The notes: generated by a model not told the origin, from the sequence alone. 64,000 nucleotides of DNA from Crossaster papposus (GCA_037893245.1 JBAIAA010000871.1:186001-250000), one strand, 5' to 3'. Positions 32,101-43,171 are shown, counted from the stretch's first letter. Translations and numbers: made by a program.

Positions 32101-33972
32101 CTGCCACCTGGGTTGGAACCAAATGAGGAAATTCAGACGGTAATTAGACATGTTACATACAATATACAGGCGTAGTACATAAACTGCAAACTTATAACAC
32201 AAATACATTTAAGTTTAAAAATAGTAACTAAACTTGCTACTACATTGTACATGCATTCAAAACATTTGTTTGTTATTTGTATAACAGATACATGAAGAGT
32301 ACCAGCCAGACCCCAATATGTTCTGAACGGAAAATGAGAAAAGAACAAGATGAGCTACTGAAGGATAATCTTGTTGGGGAGACGGTTCAGCTGTTTTTTA
32401 GCAGTACCGCAGCAGCAGCGATCAATGGTCTAGAAATAAGAGATGTACCTTTTGTTCATGTAAAGGATCTAGCCACTATGATTACAAACTTCCTTGATCG
32501 ACTTGACAGGTATATTCTAGTTTAAAACTGGCATGGTTTATTTTGATTTTGATTCTTTTACTAAATATAAGTTGACCCATTTCATTTTAGTTTTTACTAG
32601 TAACAGTAACATTTTAACAATTTTAAATGCAATGGCCAATGTGTATTCTTAAAAGTTTAACATGTTATTTTTAATGTTATTGATCTTTCGTGCTGAATAC
32701 AGAATAGGCCTAACGTTTACAGACCACGAAATGAATTTTATAGATGAACCATGTCCATGCAACAACGTATTTTAGGCCCAGTAATACCCAGCAGTACGAA
32801 CGCCATGCGTTTGGACCTTTAAATTATAACCGTTGTGTGCACGTACCGCGCGCGGTGCAATCTCGCCCCAAACACATGTACATGTTACGTACATACACGG
32901 TGTGCGTGTTTATGATTTGGGGGCAAACGTACACGCGAGCAATGGAATTTCTTGCTCATTTTCACCCCAACTTGTCCTCAACCAAATCAAAATGTCCTGC
33001 ACTTACCACTGGTGTTATTGTAGAAAGCAACATCTGAAGTGTCCTCACTGAGAATTTGAAGGACTTTGTAATACATTTTCATTTATAAAAATAACCGTCT
33101 CTCCGACAGCCGTTAATTTTATCGCGCCTCTAAAAGCCATGTGATCACGCAATTGAATCAGCACAAAGGGGAGTTCACGGAGTGCACCAGTCTAGAAAAT
33201 TCTTTGTGAGGTCAGATAAATTATTATTTATGATGGTGACCCCAATGAATATGTATGACATGCCTGTAAGATCCTGCAATAGGTGTTTTTATGAATGGCT
33301 GTGTATTTGGTCAAAGGTTATCGCGTAAACAACGCGCGTGCATAAACACAATGACGTCATATACGCCGCGGGAAAGATTTGACGACAGAGGGCGCACTTT
33401 ATTAACGTGTGAAACAGCCGTGTTAGGCAGGCCTCGTGTGCACACAAAAACTAAGTTATTAACCTTATATAACCTTTAAAATCATCGACATAAAGACATA
33501 AAATGACCAAACATCCAGTGTTTCCTGACCAGAAAACAGTACTGATCATTACAATCATATCCCCTAAGAAACCGGCCTCGATATTGAGGTAAATTCTAAG
33601 GCACAAAAACAAGGAAAGAGTATTCGCAAGGCACAAGAAAATTATCGATGCGATACAGAAAGTCATGACGGCAAAATGTGACTGAAAATTACGATACAAT
33701 TACTCATCAAATAACGCTCCATAATCACTAAAAACAAGTATAATATAATCTTAAACTCACCAGTGGTCTTCTGGTGTGAGGCTATCGGAATAGAGTGGTT
33801 CCAAAAGGATGGAAACACGGGCACTAAAACGAACTAAAACTTGGCGTGACTGAATAATTGTGCAACTTCTGCGAAAACACACGATCACCACGAGAGGGCG
33901 CAATACTACATTCAATCGCAACTCGCACTGCCAGGGGTAAACGTAACCTTGTTCGCCACTTCGGCAATACAA
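29199..33972 (-). CDS. Tentative four-exon minus-strand gene, unknown product
   Basis: Four stretches on the minus strand keep one open frame when joined at splice signals: 33972-33761 (donor GTGAGT), 33047-33007 (acceptor TTCTCAG, donor GTAAGT), 29584-29525 (acceptor GATTTCAG, donor GTTAAT) and 29326-29199 (acceptor TGTTTTTCAG, ending in TAA). Phases agree at each junction. Joined pieces read LTPEDHCEDTSDVAFYNNTS, then FQTHKQFENTSSFGEHSFV, then LPHVVHPRHRNENKAVKVQ. No domain recognised. The first part of the frame (from ATG at 33972) may be 5' untranslated. A CpG-richer region at 33850-34230 would be the promoter. I found the exons by looking for phase-compatible signals, so chance is a serious alternative. 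If real, the RAG1-like gene lies in its second intron on the opposite strand. Confidence 0.3.
29585..30341. other. Upstream region of the RAG1-like gene
   Basis: Contains a G+C-richer part at about 29790-29860 and 30190-30420 that could hold a promoter; no TATA box can be assigned with confidence. No coding frame supported on the plus strand. Confidence 0.35.
30342..30404. repeat. Short inverted repeat (GACAACTCGAC ... GTCGAGTTGTC)
   Basis: A 63-bp stretch bounded by GACAACTCGAC and GTCGAGTTGTC, just upstream of the RAG1-like start. The same terminal sequence bounds a different, longer interior at 62089-62228, so it may be a mini-MITE. Confidence 0.5.
30502..31578 (+). CDS. RAG1 N-terminal-like zinc-finger/RING protein, large first exon
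   Basis: 359 codons up to a GTAAGT donor. Residues 22-115 hold the RAG1 zinc-binding N-terminal domain: C22-x2-C25, then HPSNLCEKC (C71, C74), then W103, H106, C112, C115 (RAG1 has ICGNSF, HPTEFCHNC, EWHPHTPSCDIC). A basic KRGRPK patch (133-138) follows. Residues 191-233 form a complete C3HC4 RING: C191, C194, C207, H209, C212, C215, C230, C233. Then comes the adjoining finger with C260, C263, H274/H275, C277. In RAG1 this half is a ubiquitin ligase and chromatin-contact region; the DDE recombinase core is absent here. A second start, MSFKFHQDALG at codon 9, is equally possible. Similar N-terminal-RAG1 genes and transposons (for example molluscan N-RAG-TP) are known in invertebrates. Function is inferred only. 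Confidence 0.87.
31874..32139 (+). CDS. RAG1 N-terminal-like gene, second exon with an in-frame stop
   Basis: After a TTCTCCCAG acceptor the frame continues in phase 0: PAHIQKVTKPSKSSKNIST..., to SSS, then a TAA at 32042. The same frame then resumes with TADGALAMMQDCHLGWNQMR... to a phase-2 GTAATT donor. The GWNQMRKFRR block is typical of the region that follows the RAG1-like part in invertebrate relatives, so the exon very probably crosses the TAA. Either this allele is a pseudogene, or translation ends here and yields a protein of about 415 residues. No intron of workable size removes the TAA. Confidence 0.6.
32288..32509 (+). CDS. RAG1 N-terminal-like gene, third exon
   Basis: Acceptor TATAACAG, donor GTATAT. 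In phase with the previous exon (split arginine) it reads YMKSTSQTPICSERKMRKEQ, then DELLKDNLVGETVQLFFSS, then AAINGLEIRDVPFVHVKDLA to FLDRLDR. From memory, the pattern (GWNQ-RK-RR, E-K-R, DNLV-ETV, EIR, L-N-LDR) is that of uncharacterised invertebrate proteins in which this segment precedes a long transposase-like C-terminal half. That identification is recall, not a search. It lies beyond the in-frame stop of the second exon. Confidence 0.6.
32703..32775 (+). CDS. Possible terminal exon of the RAG1 N-terminal-like gene
   Basis: A TGCTGAATACAG acceptor is followed by a frame that completes the split arginine and reads IGLTFTDHEMNFIDEPCPCN to a TAG at 32773. If used, the product ends here and the transposase-like half is missing. 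No downstream stretch to 35000 resembled it. Weakly supported. Confidence 0.3.
32776..33006. other. Spacer with a degenerate inverted arrangement
   Basis: Includes CCGCGCGCGGTGC near 32850 and a TACATGTTACGTACATACACG alternation. No plus-strand exon could be supported. Confidence 0.3.
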
Positions 33973-34104
33973 ACTGTGTATTGGGCGCTTTTAGTTGGTC
34001 GCATGCTTAGCACACAAGAGAAGGCGCTTTGTGTTTTTATTAAGGGTACCAGCGAAGCGCATCGGTGCGATATCGGGCGGTAGCGCCTAATACCGCGCCA
34101 GCAT

Positions 34105-35578
34105 TTACTGGGCGCGTGTAGCCGCGTGTAGCGCAGAATTAGGCGCTTTTGTAGTACAAACCTCGCGCGCGGAAATCAAAGTTGCTAGGGGGATCGCAAG
34201 TTGTTTGGGTTTGGCACGCGCACAACTTAACTTGTAGACCGGCCGCTGATGTTGACTAGAAAAGGCTATACGTGTACGTCGTACGTGGTATCGTAAGTTG
34301 ACTAAAGCCACATCTTTTGTAAAATTCTTCCAAGTTATAATTTATGTGTGGGCAAGTCTAGCTTGGTCTATTTTGCTTTGTTGCAGTTTCCCTGGTGAAC
34401 TGTCTTTCAGAATACCTTTAGAGGGTGAATTTTTTGAATAAATCTCGTGTCATTTTTTGAGATTTTCGGACACCTCTTCCCTTGGACTGAGGTCTGACTT
34501 TCACCTCCAGGGAGGTTCACTATCTGACTATGTCTATGTTGATCATTAGTCCCCATAATGATGGTCAGTTACATCGGTGTGCCAGTATTTAATTACTTGT
34601 CACTTTGGCAGATCATGACATGAATAATTATCAATCTCTAATGTGCTGTACGTAGTTTGAAGTAACCCAACCCCAACATTTAAACCTCAGAGGTTCCTGT
34701 TCAGCTTGTTCATAACACTAACTCTACAGTTTGCACTATACTACATTATTGGTTGAGCTTTGCTTTGTGTAAACTGCAAATTCTCGAGCATCATCAATTT
34801 GAAATATAGTGTTCCTTGATCAATCAGTGCAGCAAATAACTGTAACAACCTACCTCCAAATCTCGGTAGAATTTGCTTTATATAAATGTACTCTTACAAT
34901 TATCATCTATTTTTCAGTTATGCATTAGTAAGGGAATAAATGTGTGTTCGGGAGGTTTTAATCACTCTGTTTATTACCGCTTGGAGTCTGGGTGCTGATA
35001 ATTACCCGAGCCGCCCGAAGGCGAGGGTAATTATCAGCACAATTAATGAACAAATGAACGGGCTAGCTTGGTCTTGACCAAGACTACTTCTCTTAGCGAT
35101 AAGTGTTCTGGGTTCTCAATATAAAAAAAAATAGTGCTTGACAACTATAAACCAGACGAAGTTTTAGCTGTGAAATTGCTGTATATTTCGAACGAGTAAT
35201 GTTTGATATTGAACCAACTTCTAATGGAATTGTTTTTTTAGACGGATTTTTGGACTTCTTGTATTATTTTCTTTACAGTGAAAGCATGCGAAGGGGAGTA
35301 ATTTTACAGGGAGTTTAAAGCCATTAATATCTCTACATAAAGTGCGGTATTAGTAAGCTTTTGGAAAATATTTTGCTTGGTTACTTTTTGCATGGGGGTA
35401 GGCTTTTTGGATATAGTTGCAAAAGTACTTTCCTCTCTTGCACTTGCAGTTTATGGTTTTTCTTTTGTCTGTGGACGGTCCACTGATTTCCAACAACAGC
35501 ACACATAGTGTCACTGGGGGAAACTGACTCCCATTTCTTGTCTATCTCGTAGAAATACGAAATTACGAATTCAATAAT
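34105..35578. other. Intergenic stretch; small hairpin inside
   Basis: No gene supported. It holds a perfect-armed hairpin (see separate entry at 34992). A/T-rich overall except the first 200 bases, which are G+C-richer and may belong to a promoter. Confidence 0.4.
34992..35042. repeat. Hairpin with 17-bp arms
   Basis: GTGCTGATAATTACCC and GGGTAATTATCAGCAC are exact reverse complements around a 17-18-base loop GAGCCGCCCGAAGGCGA that itself contains GCC/GGC. It could be a tiny MITE or a structured RNA element; no further copy was noticed in the window. Confidence 0.6.
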
Positions 35579-35901
35579 ATGTCGACAAAACTAGGACTTT
35601 TCCTTTTATTTGTGTCTGGAAGGTTTTTAAAAAGTAGCCGTTGTTTCGGAAAGAAATTTCACTGCACGCCCAATCTGGTAGGACGCCCTCTATATTTACC
35701 GCGTAACGTGTACAACCTCGTTACCGTGACTATGATCTTGCTGCGCCATATCCTTAGATAAGGATCGCACACGTGTGTAGCTACTGCTCGCGAGGCTATG
35801 ACGATCCAGTACAATATCGCGACTGCACTCAACCAGGTAGTAAAACTGCAGGCGTTTTGCCGGTTTCTTTTATCAATTTAGCTAAAAACTTATTTGCAAC
35901 A

Positions 35902-35988
35902 ATGGATTACTCGAAGTACAAAGTCTCACAGTTAAAAAAGGAGCTGAAGAAACGTGGTCTGCGGGTCACAGGACTGAAACAAGAAATG
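35902..35988 (+). CDS. SAP-domain first exon, unknown protein
   Basis: ATG at 35902 opens MDYSKYKVSQLKKELKKRGL followed by RVTGLKQEM, ending at a GTAGGG donor. This is the helix-extension-helix of a SAP domain (consensus: hydrophobic-x-ELK-ELKKRGL-x-x-G-K-x-x-L), a short DNA/chromatin-binding module found at the N-terminus of many nuclear proteins and some mobile-element proteins. The two expected helices are present; the closing part (usually x-x-RL) would come from the next exon. A candidate second exon at 39172 starts RLN in the right phase but is decayed. The upstream 35640-35840 is CpG-containing and could be promoter. Product not identified. Confidence 0.5.
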
Positions 35989-36248
35989 GTAGGGCAAAAT
36001 TGTTTTACAAAACCAATGAAAACAATAAACAGGCTTATCGACTGTAGCAATTCCATTCTTCATGTTCATGGGAATGAATGACGAACAAACCTGAATTGTT
36101 GTGCACAAACCAATAGAGCCAAGTACCAGTTACACATTTTATTTAATTCTTCCCCATTGTATTTTAAGAATTAACCAAAAACTTTTCCACACATTGTTGC
36201 ACATTGTAATTGTTCGCGACATGAGACTTTTGTGAGTGTGATAAAGAA

Positions 36249-37007
36249 TTTAGTTATCGTATTTTTAACACTTGACTTGGACATCATTTGGCGCTACGAC
36301 GAGCCAGAAGAATATTGAACATTGATAAGGTCTTAAATGTGGTTCAAAATGTTGCCAAAATCCACAAAAATACTTAACAAAATACCTCTAAATCGTCTAA
36401 ATAGCCTTCAATGTGCGTCCAAGCTGGACTTAACAGGCTTCTGGGGTACTTGCAATCAATTCTTGACCAGCAAATCAAGGAAATTTGATGCCAGTTTTCC
36501 AGCGCGTACTGAACTTTTGCATGGTCGCTATTTTTTTATGGAGCATTGTGGGATGCCTGTGATGTCACTGCCACAGTGCATGCCGACCGTACCACTATAC
36601 GCATGGGGTGCTCTGCGATGTCACAGGTCAGTGTATCGCGTCGCGCACGCGCAATACACACTGACCTGTGACATCGCGCATAGTGGTATGGTCGGCAAGC
36701 ACTATCGTTCAAAATCATGGCGAACAACAAGTGTGCAGTACTCGCTCGAATACTGTCGTCAAATTTCCTTGATTTGCAGGTCAAGAATTGATCGTGAGTA
36801 CCCCCGAAGCCCGTTATGGCGTTAAGTCCAGCTAGGACACACATTTGAAGGCTATTTAGACGATTTAGAGGTATTTTGTTAAGTATTTTTGTGGATTTTG
36901 GCGACACTTTGAACCACATTTAAGACTTCTTTTTCAATATTCTCCTGGCTCGGACTAGTAGCGCCAGATGATGTCCTAATGTTAAAAAAGCGATAACTAG
37001 AGTTTAG
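36249..37007. repeat. Large foldback element of about 760 bp
   Basis: Left arm (TAGTTATCGTATTTTTAAC ... CTTAAATGTGGTTCAAAATG) and right arm (CACTTTGAACCACATTTAAG ... GTTAAAAAAGCGATAACTA) are reverse complements over most of about 350 bp. The tip lies near 36640 around GTGTATCGCGTCGCGCACGC. The open frames on the two strands here are mirror images and not genes. Confidence 0.85.
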
Positions 37008-39171
37008 TAACTCAGACTTCAACTAAACTTGACCCGCCGTAAAGATAAAACACGGACAGCACTGGGCGCAAAACCCGAATGTGATGACGCAAATGACTTT
37101 TGTGCAGCTTTTTTAAAGGAATTTTTAACTCTAACCCCCTCGGCCTTACTTTGGGCTAAAGAACTACATGTACGTACTACAGAATACTACTTAGTATTTT
37201 GTAGCACTGGGTCTCTCTGTGCCTGATGATTGGGTGTGTACTGACAGAGTACAGATACTGCCAACTACAAAATACTAATAGTGGCAATACAGGTCAGTAA
37301 TAATCACCTGGCAAAAAATGCACTAGTCCAGCCTTGACCCAAAAAGTGACAATTTTTGCTGTAGAGTTACCATACACAGCATACATGGGCCATGCACACT
37401 CAGCAAGCAGAGGGACCCAATGCTAAAAACTACTACAAGTGCAACTAGGGGTGAAGTACCCAATACTAAAAAATTACTACAGGCATTGCACGCAAGTCAA
37501 TGAGAGTACTGCATACTACTTTTTACTACTACAGTGTGTAGTAGTAAAAAGTAGCATTAGGTAGCGCGTTGGAAATAGTGTGACGTCATCAGCCACAAAC
37601 GTCTTTAATAAAGTGGTGTAAGATTTCACGCGTTAATTATGTTCACGCGCGGTCAGCGCTAATAAGAAAATGCCCCTTTATATTGACATTCTTGATGATT
37701 TAGAGTATAATTTGTTTTTGCCAGGAGCTTGTGTGATTTCTTACATTTATTTCTTTTTGCGGGGGGGGTGATTTTATTATAACGGGAAAGCATTGAGAGT
37801 TTTTAAATTAGTGCAAATATTAAACAGTGAAAATGAAACCTTTTGCGTTATTGGGCGCAGTTTTCAACATATTCAACATATTGGCCGAATTTCATGTCAA
37901 TCGGGATATGCTCTTAGTTTTTATGGCGCCCCTAAAATTAATAAAGTCGGCAGAATCCGACGACTGTCAACTGTTTAGTTTTGATTCCAAACGCTCCAAA
38001 ATCGACGATAAACTCACATTAATGCGCCCTCATGCGTCCTCCGCTTTAAACTATCTAGCGCCGCCGCGTCGAACCCTGACGGCGGGGTTATTTTGGTTTG
38101 GTTTTTCCCTATGATTTTGTTTTGGTAACTCAAACATCGAACACTCAAATAAAGTGAGGTTGAAGAAAAGTTTTGTTGGACAATGGCTTTGATTGTTCTC
38201 TGTTCTTTTATTTAGTTTTAATTAATTCAACTCTGACTAGGTGGGTTTCTGTATAGTACGACTAAATTACATATACTGATGGCAAGCTTGATATACAAAT
38301 TAAGAAATACATACATATAAAATAGCCACCAATGACTTTGACAATCTTCTAAAATTATGATGTACAAAGAAAATGCCTTCACAAGGCTTTGTCAATCACC
38401 CAGGCCAATAATAACATGCAGTCAAAAAGTACGTAAATAATACACGCTTCTTTAGGTTGCAGGCAATAAATACCATGCCAATCAACTGCGTCACCCGTTT
38501 TAATCGCTGCCTGAAGCGTATACCAATTAAACAGGTATCATTCTTGCAGATAGCGCAATATACCCGGTATACTGTACGTATATTGGAACAGCACGAAAAT
38601 TAAGTGCGTCTATACATGGTGAGTCAAAACAATTTAAACCATATTTATGTCGTGTTATTTACCCAATAATAGGTAAGGTTTTTTACATCAAAATACATTG
38701 CTTCTAACAGCATTCCAATTTGTATTCATTATTTTGTACATACCAGATTTAATAGTGTCGGACTTGTTGTGTAATACACTCCCTATGTTACCATTTTAAA
38801 TATTACCTGCACGTTTATAACTTGTCTTTTAAACATTAAAAGCCTCGCTTATTAAAGATGGTGGATAGTCGGACCGGGTGTTAAATTCGAAGGCGCCGTG
38901 AATATTTCTTGTTGCGAAAGACCTCCGACTTCGCTTCATAAAAATCGGGTTGGGTGCTGCACTACTGCCGCAAATCGTAATAAATAGTAATATTTATAGA
39001 AAGATTCTTCATTGATTAGTATAGGCCTAGGTTGGCCTCAGGCTGGTTCGGTTTTTTTGTGGGTCACACTGTATACAATATTTTTTCTTCAAGTGAGCAA
39101 GCCACATACATGTAGGCCTATTGATAAAGTACTTTTTTTATAATTTGATCCATTTCCGTTGACTCTCCCTG
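37008..39171. other. Non-coding stretch with TACTAC-rich repeat
   Basis: 37140-37560 is rich in AGTACTAC/ACTACTAC-like motifs (for example TACTACTTTTTACTACTAC), resembling the short element at 51488-51635. 37800-38110 has a small open frame with no recognisable protein. A G-run of 8 at 37759. Nothing else supported. Confidence 0.4.
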
Positions 39172-39549
39172 TAGAGACTAAATTCAACCACATCGCGCTC
39201 CGTCCGAGGCTTGTGGAGTGGAGCACTTCTAAGAAGAAAACAAAATTGACAAAATTTGGCTAATGTTGTTTCTGGTCTTCACGATCATTTTACCATTCCA
39301 CTGACATCGTCGGAAACAGCTACAAGTGGTGAGCCGGTCATAAATAGGCCTAACAGTGAAAGTCCTTCTGTCTCGACTCGTTCTTAACCGGCATTAGACG
39401 GAACGGTGCCGACTGGTGGTGATAACAACCTTCGTCCATCAAAACGGTTGCGAACAAACTATGACAAGTGTGCTCAATAACGTGCTTCTGTTGCAAGGTT
39501 AACCACAACGGTTAAAGCGCTGAAAGAACTAACAAGTGAACAAAAATAA
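39172..39549 (+). pseudogene. Decayed coding stretch, possibly SAP-gene exon 2
   Basis: After a strong acceptor-like tract (CTCTCCCTGTAG) a single frame stays protein-like for about 125 codons (for example SSETATSGEPVINRPNSESP, then SKRLRTNYDKCAQ and TTTVKALKELTSEQK) but carries about three interruptions. It begins in the phase that the SAP exon at 35902 would require. It may be a dead exon of that gene or the remains of an unrelated element. Protein family not recognised; the KRLR stretch looks like a nuclear-localisation signal. Confidence 0.3.
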
Positions 39550-42103
39550 ACTAAAAACAGCGTTAAACTTGTAGACCCTCTTCGTCAGTTTCACACCGAG
39601 TTCGTATGTGTGCGTGTATTGATGCCCACGCGCGCCCTCTGCAAATCCGCGATCGATGCATGCTGCGCGCATTGATATTATTATTAAGCCTGCACGCAGC
39701 ATCGCGCATACAACGTACGTCGTATACGAACTCGAGTCGGTATGAAACTGATGAAGAGAGCGCAACGTTACAAAAACAAATTGTACATGTATACTACTAT
39801 AAATGAGCCTTGCTCTATATACCTTCACATAATTGTCTGGAGTACGTACTATCACAGACATAAACAGAAAAAAAAGGAATAAGCAATGTCCCTTCAAGAT
39901 TGCTGCTATTCATAATCATCAAAGAAATACCCATAGGACTATTTTCACCGTAAAGACAAGAAAAGTTGCGGCGGATTAGATAAGCATAGGCTGGTTACTG
40001 TCTCGAACCCACAGTATTTGTTGCCAACGATTGGTGTGTACGTAATAATAACTTGAAACTTTATGTATTAATATCTTTTTGTTAATTATATCTTCATGTA
40101 AATTTCGTTTAAAAAAACTGTCTTTAACGACGCGATATTCGTTAAATCACCATGTGATGGGCAAGTACATAAAATTGGCATGGCATGCATCGGAATTGCT
40201 GTATACAAACACTATATAAGCTATATGTGACATGGTACAAACTAATATTTTGTTAATGAGACATTCAACTTCATCGCGGATGAAATGCAAGGATAAAAAT
40301 AGGAAAAAAGAACAAACTCCAAGAATAAATACTAAAATTATAACAAAGTATTAATAAAATAATGAAGTGATTAACGATTATACCTGAATAAAAACAGTTT
40401 ACAAATAAAATGAAAAGAAAATACTAGGTCTGTGATTAACAACATAAAACACATTGACCTACTGTACGTAAAGAAGAGATTTAACGAATTACACTGATGT
40501 TAAAACGGAATGTGCAACAATAACATTTAAACAGCAATAAACCGTACACAGACTAAAAACTACAAGGGATAATATTAATAAGTTGCGAGTCAAGCGCCGA
40601 ATGCGAACGTATGCTTTCTGGAGTTTGCTTTGTCACGCGAGGGCGTTCTTCTGCCAAGGGCAGAGCTAGCTATCTGTACGTTCGATCATGGTTTTCAAAC
40701 GTTTGAATTCTAGACTAAACAACACAAAAGATTTATCTGGACAATAGGAAAAAGGATTTGTGCGGCAAAACCCGCACTGCACGTAATAAGACGTTATTGT
40801 GTTCTTCTCTTATATTCAATTACACTATCGGCGCGGTTAGAAAACGGTCGCCTTTAAACAAGCGTATGTACCGGTATCTCCCCAACCGCTTGTTAAATTT
40901 GGGAAATCGAAGTAGTTTTGGAATCTGTGATTTAAAATCGATACGCTCTACTTATTTTTTTACCAGTAAAATGGCAGTAATAATATTCTGATTACTTTTT
41001 AAAAGTTCCTACATTAGGTAGGGTTAGGGTTAATGGAATGTCGATGTCCAGCACAATGCACTTTGCGTATTATGCAATACGTGGAGTTAGAAAAGCGCAA
41101 CACACATGTAATATAGTGCGATATCACAATGTTCCTCGCTATGGATCACCCAATTAGGATCCAAGTTTGCTTGAAGATAAAGTGTTGTAAAATGGGGAGC
41201 GTGGCTTTGATTCATCAATGCTTGGCTTTCATTAGTTGTGGGGCTATTATTATTGCTGATTGAGTTTAATTTGTCGTAGCTAAGCTTTAATTTGTAATTT
41301 TGTAATTCAGACTCTAAATTCTTGATTTGTTAATTTCTTGTAATTTGTTTTGCCTGTTGGCATTTAATTTTGTTTTGGAGTTCTCTGTTTTATTTTGTTG
41401 CATTGTTATTGTTATTTGGAGCTTTTTGTATTTTTTTAATATTTTATTTAAATTTAATTTTTGCTTTAATTTAATTTTGCGGTTTTTATTTTTTGCCCTT
41501 ATGGCTGCCCATACAAATGATGCATCCTACTGTACCTTTAATGACGTTTTTTCACAGGTTCTTGAAGTGAAAAATGCTGTTGAAACGTGTGCGCATGCGC
41601 ATGCGCTAAACGGAGCAAGCAAAAAGTCTGGTCCTGGCTGGATGGTTATCTCTCTCTCAAACCATACATGTACTACAGTCCAACTGTTTCCCCGTGAACA
41701 ATTCAGCGCAATGCGCTGTGTAAAGATCTTTCGGCAATTGCGTGCGAACAAAAAAGCGACACATTTGTCAAATTTTCATCAAATTTGTTTGCGAAATTTT
41801 GTGTAAAAAGGCATGTGTAAGTACTCAACAGGAAAATGACAGCAAATCTTCCTGTCAAAAGACATGGCGTCTTTTATCGATCAATTTCTCGTGTTCAAAT
41901 GCAACGGCGCCTGGCGTTGTGTTAATGCCACGTTTGCGGTCCCAACTAGGATGGAGTAGTTGGGAAATCCCAACTACAGTTGGCACAAAACACTGCAGAT
42001 AGTGCCAGTGCCAGCGCCATGTTCTCCTGTAAGAGATGTCAAGGTGATGGTCCACGGCCGGAGAAGAAATAAGCGGTTCTGGAGGTCTGGGGAGACACTT
42101 ATG
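39550..42103. other. Long A/T-rich non-coding stretch
   Basis: No exon, RNA gene or repeat could be supported with confidence. It includes a GCGCATGCGCATGCGC alternation at about 41590-41608 and T-rich sequence at 41330-41490. Might contain a VMP1 5' untranslated exon, which cannot be recognised from sequence alone. Confidence 0.4.
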
Positions 42104-42318
42104 AGGTAGTGGAGTCACGCTTGGTTCAGACAGGCGTTCCACAGTCGCGCCGAACCAAATTGAAATCAAGTCGCTCCTGAGTCGCTCTAACAACTCCAGC
42201 AGTTGATCGTTCGCCGTCTGGCGCGCCTTGTCGCCCTTATTCGTTTCAGACGTCAATTCACTCATTTGGTTCGGCGCGACTGTGGAACGCCTGTCTGAAC
42301 CGAGCGTGAGTCTGCTAC
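42104..42318. mobile_element. MITE with about 55-bp inverted arms
   Basis: Left arm GGTAGTGGAGTCACGCTTGG ... CGCGCCGAACCAAAT, right arm ATTTGGTTCGGCGCGACTGT ... GCGTGAGTCTGCTACC, nearly perfect. The interior of about 100 bp includes GTCGCTC repeats. Family not assigned. Confidence 0.75.
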
Positions 42319-42819
42319 CTGGGTGACATGCTTGGTGCTAAGAGAGGATCAGATGCCGCAGTGACATCACGCATGAAGATTTGATGGAAGAAGTTTAGGA
42401 AGCTGGCCTCATTTTTGACATCCAAAATTGATTTCATTTTTCTAATAGAAAGATTTTCCATCTGGAATGTAATTGTATACAAAAATGTACATGTAGGTAG
42501 TTTTGCATTCGGTGTAGGAAGTACAAGTACATGTACGCTTGTTCATTTTTTATGGGCCACCCTGTAAACAGAAAACAGCTGCAAACAGCATACATGTACA
42601 TGTATACGTGTACATGTAGTGAACAAGGTACACTAACAAGCTAGACAAGAATGTGTGGCTGCCTTTGTATTCCCTAAATAACATACTGTACATGTACTGT
42701 AGCTCAATTAGCTGAGTGTATTAATTATCAGAGTGCTATTGGTTTGTCTTTAATGCACTGCATGCTTGTGGCGGTTGTGTACCAGTATACATTGTTAGTG
42801 TACACACAATGTGTTTCCA

Positions 42820-42963
42820 GAATTCAAAATGGATGGTGGATATAAACACATCACAAATTCACAGATGCCGGCGCTGAACCTGTCTCGGATCAAGGTTTGT
42901 GAAAAACAATCCCACGCCTGGGCCTGGTCAATGTCAAAAAAATCCAGGCACTAAACTTGTTAA
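42820..42963. mobile_element. Worn MITE family A fragment
   Basis: Keeps CAAAATGGATG, AAACACATCAC, GAACCTGTCTCGGATCAAGG and the closing ACTAAACTTGTTAA, all recognisable against the better copies. Older than the others by its divergence. Confidence 0.55.
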
Positions 42964-43048
42964 AACTGTATAGGGTCTCTTTCGTTAAAGAATGAGGCAT
43001 TCTTTAAAGACTTGTTGGTGTTGACCACTCTTCAAAATTGTTGCACAG

Positions 43049-43105
43049 ACTGGAATTTTTGAGAAACTAGAATCGGCTATATCAGGGAATCCAAGTTTGA
43101 AATAA
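43049..43105 (+). CDS. Possible small terminal exon
   Basis: A TTGTTGCACAG acceptor precedes an open frame TGIFEKLESAISGNPSLK followed by TAA. It could be the last exon of the SAP-domain gene upstream or an alternative VMP1 5' exon, or chance. No family recognised. Confidence 0.2.
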   Translation, partial: TGIFEKLESAISGNPSLK

Positions 43106-43171
43106 ATTCTAATAAATTCTGTCATGAAGCCTTATCGTTCTCCTTCTGTTTCTTCTAAATTTGCCTGCCAG

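Noticed and set aside
30502-35000. RAG2-like or RAG1-core partner gene next to the RAG1-like module
   Set aside because: No Kelch repeats, PHD finger or DDE-core motifs were recognised on either strand nearby, so no RAG1/RAG2 transposon is claimed.
36337-36919. Two overlapping open frames of 162 and 127 codons on opposite strands
   Set aside because: They are mirror images produced by the foldback at 36249-37007 and share the same translated start; no protein family resembles them.
41327-41806. Open frame of 159 codons rich in Phe/Leu/Ile
   Set aside because: Comes from T-rich DNA (poly-Phe/Leu stretches), with no splice support and no family resemblance.
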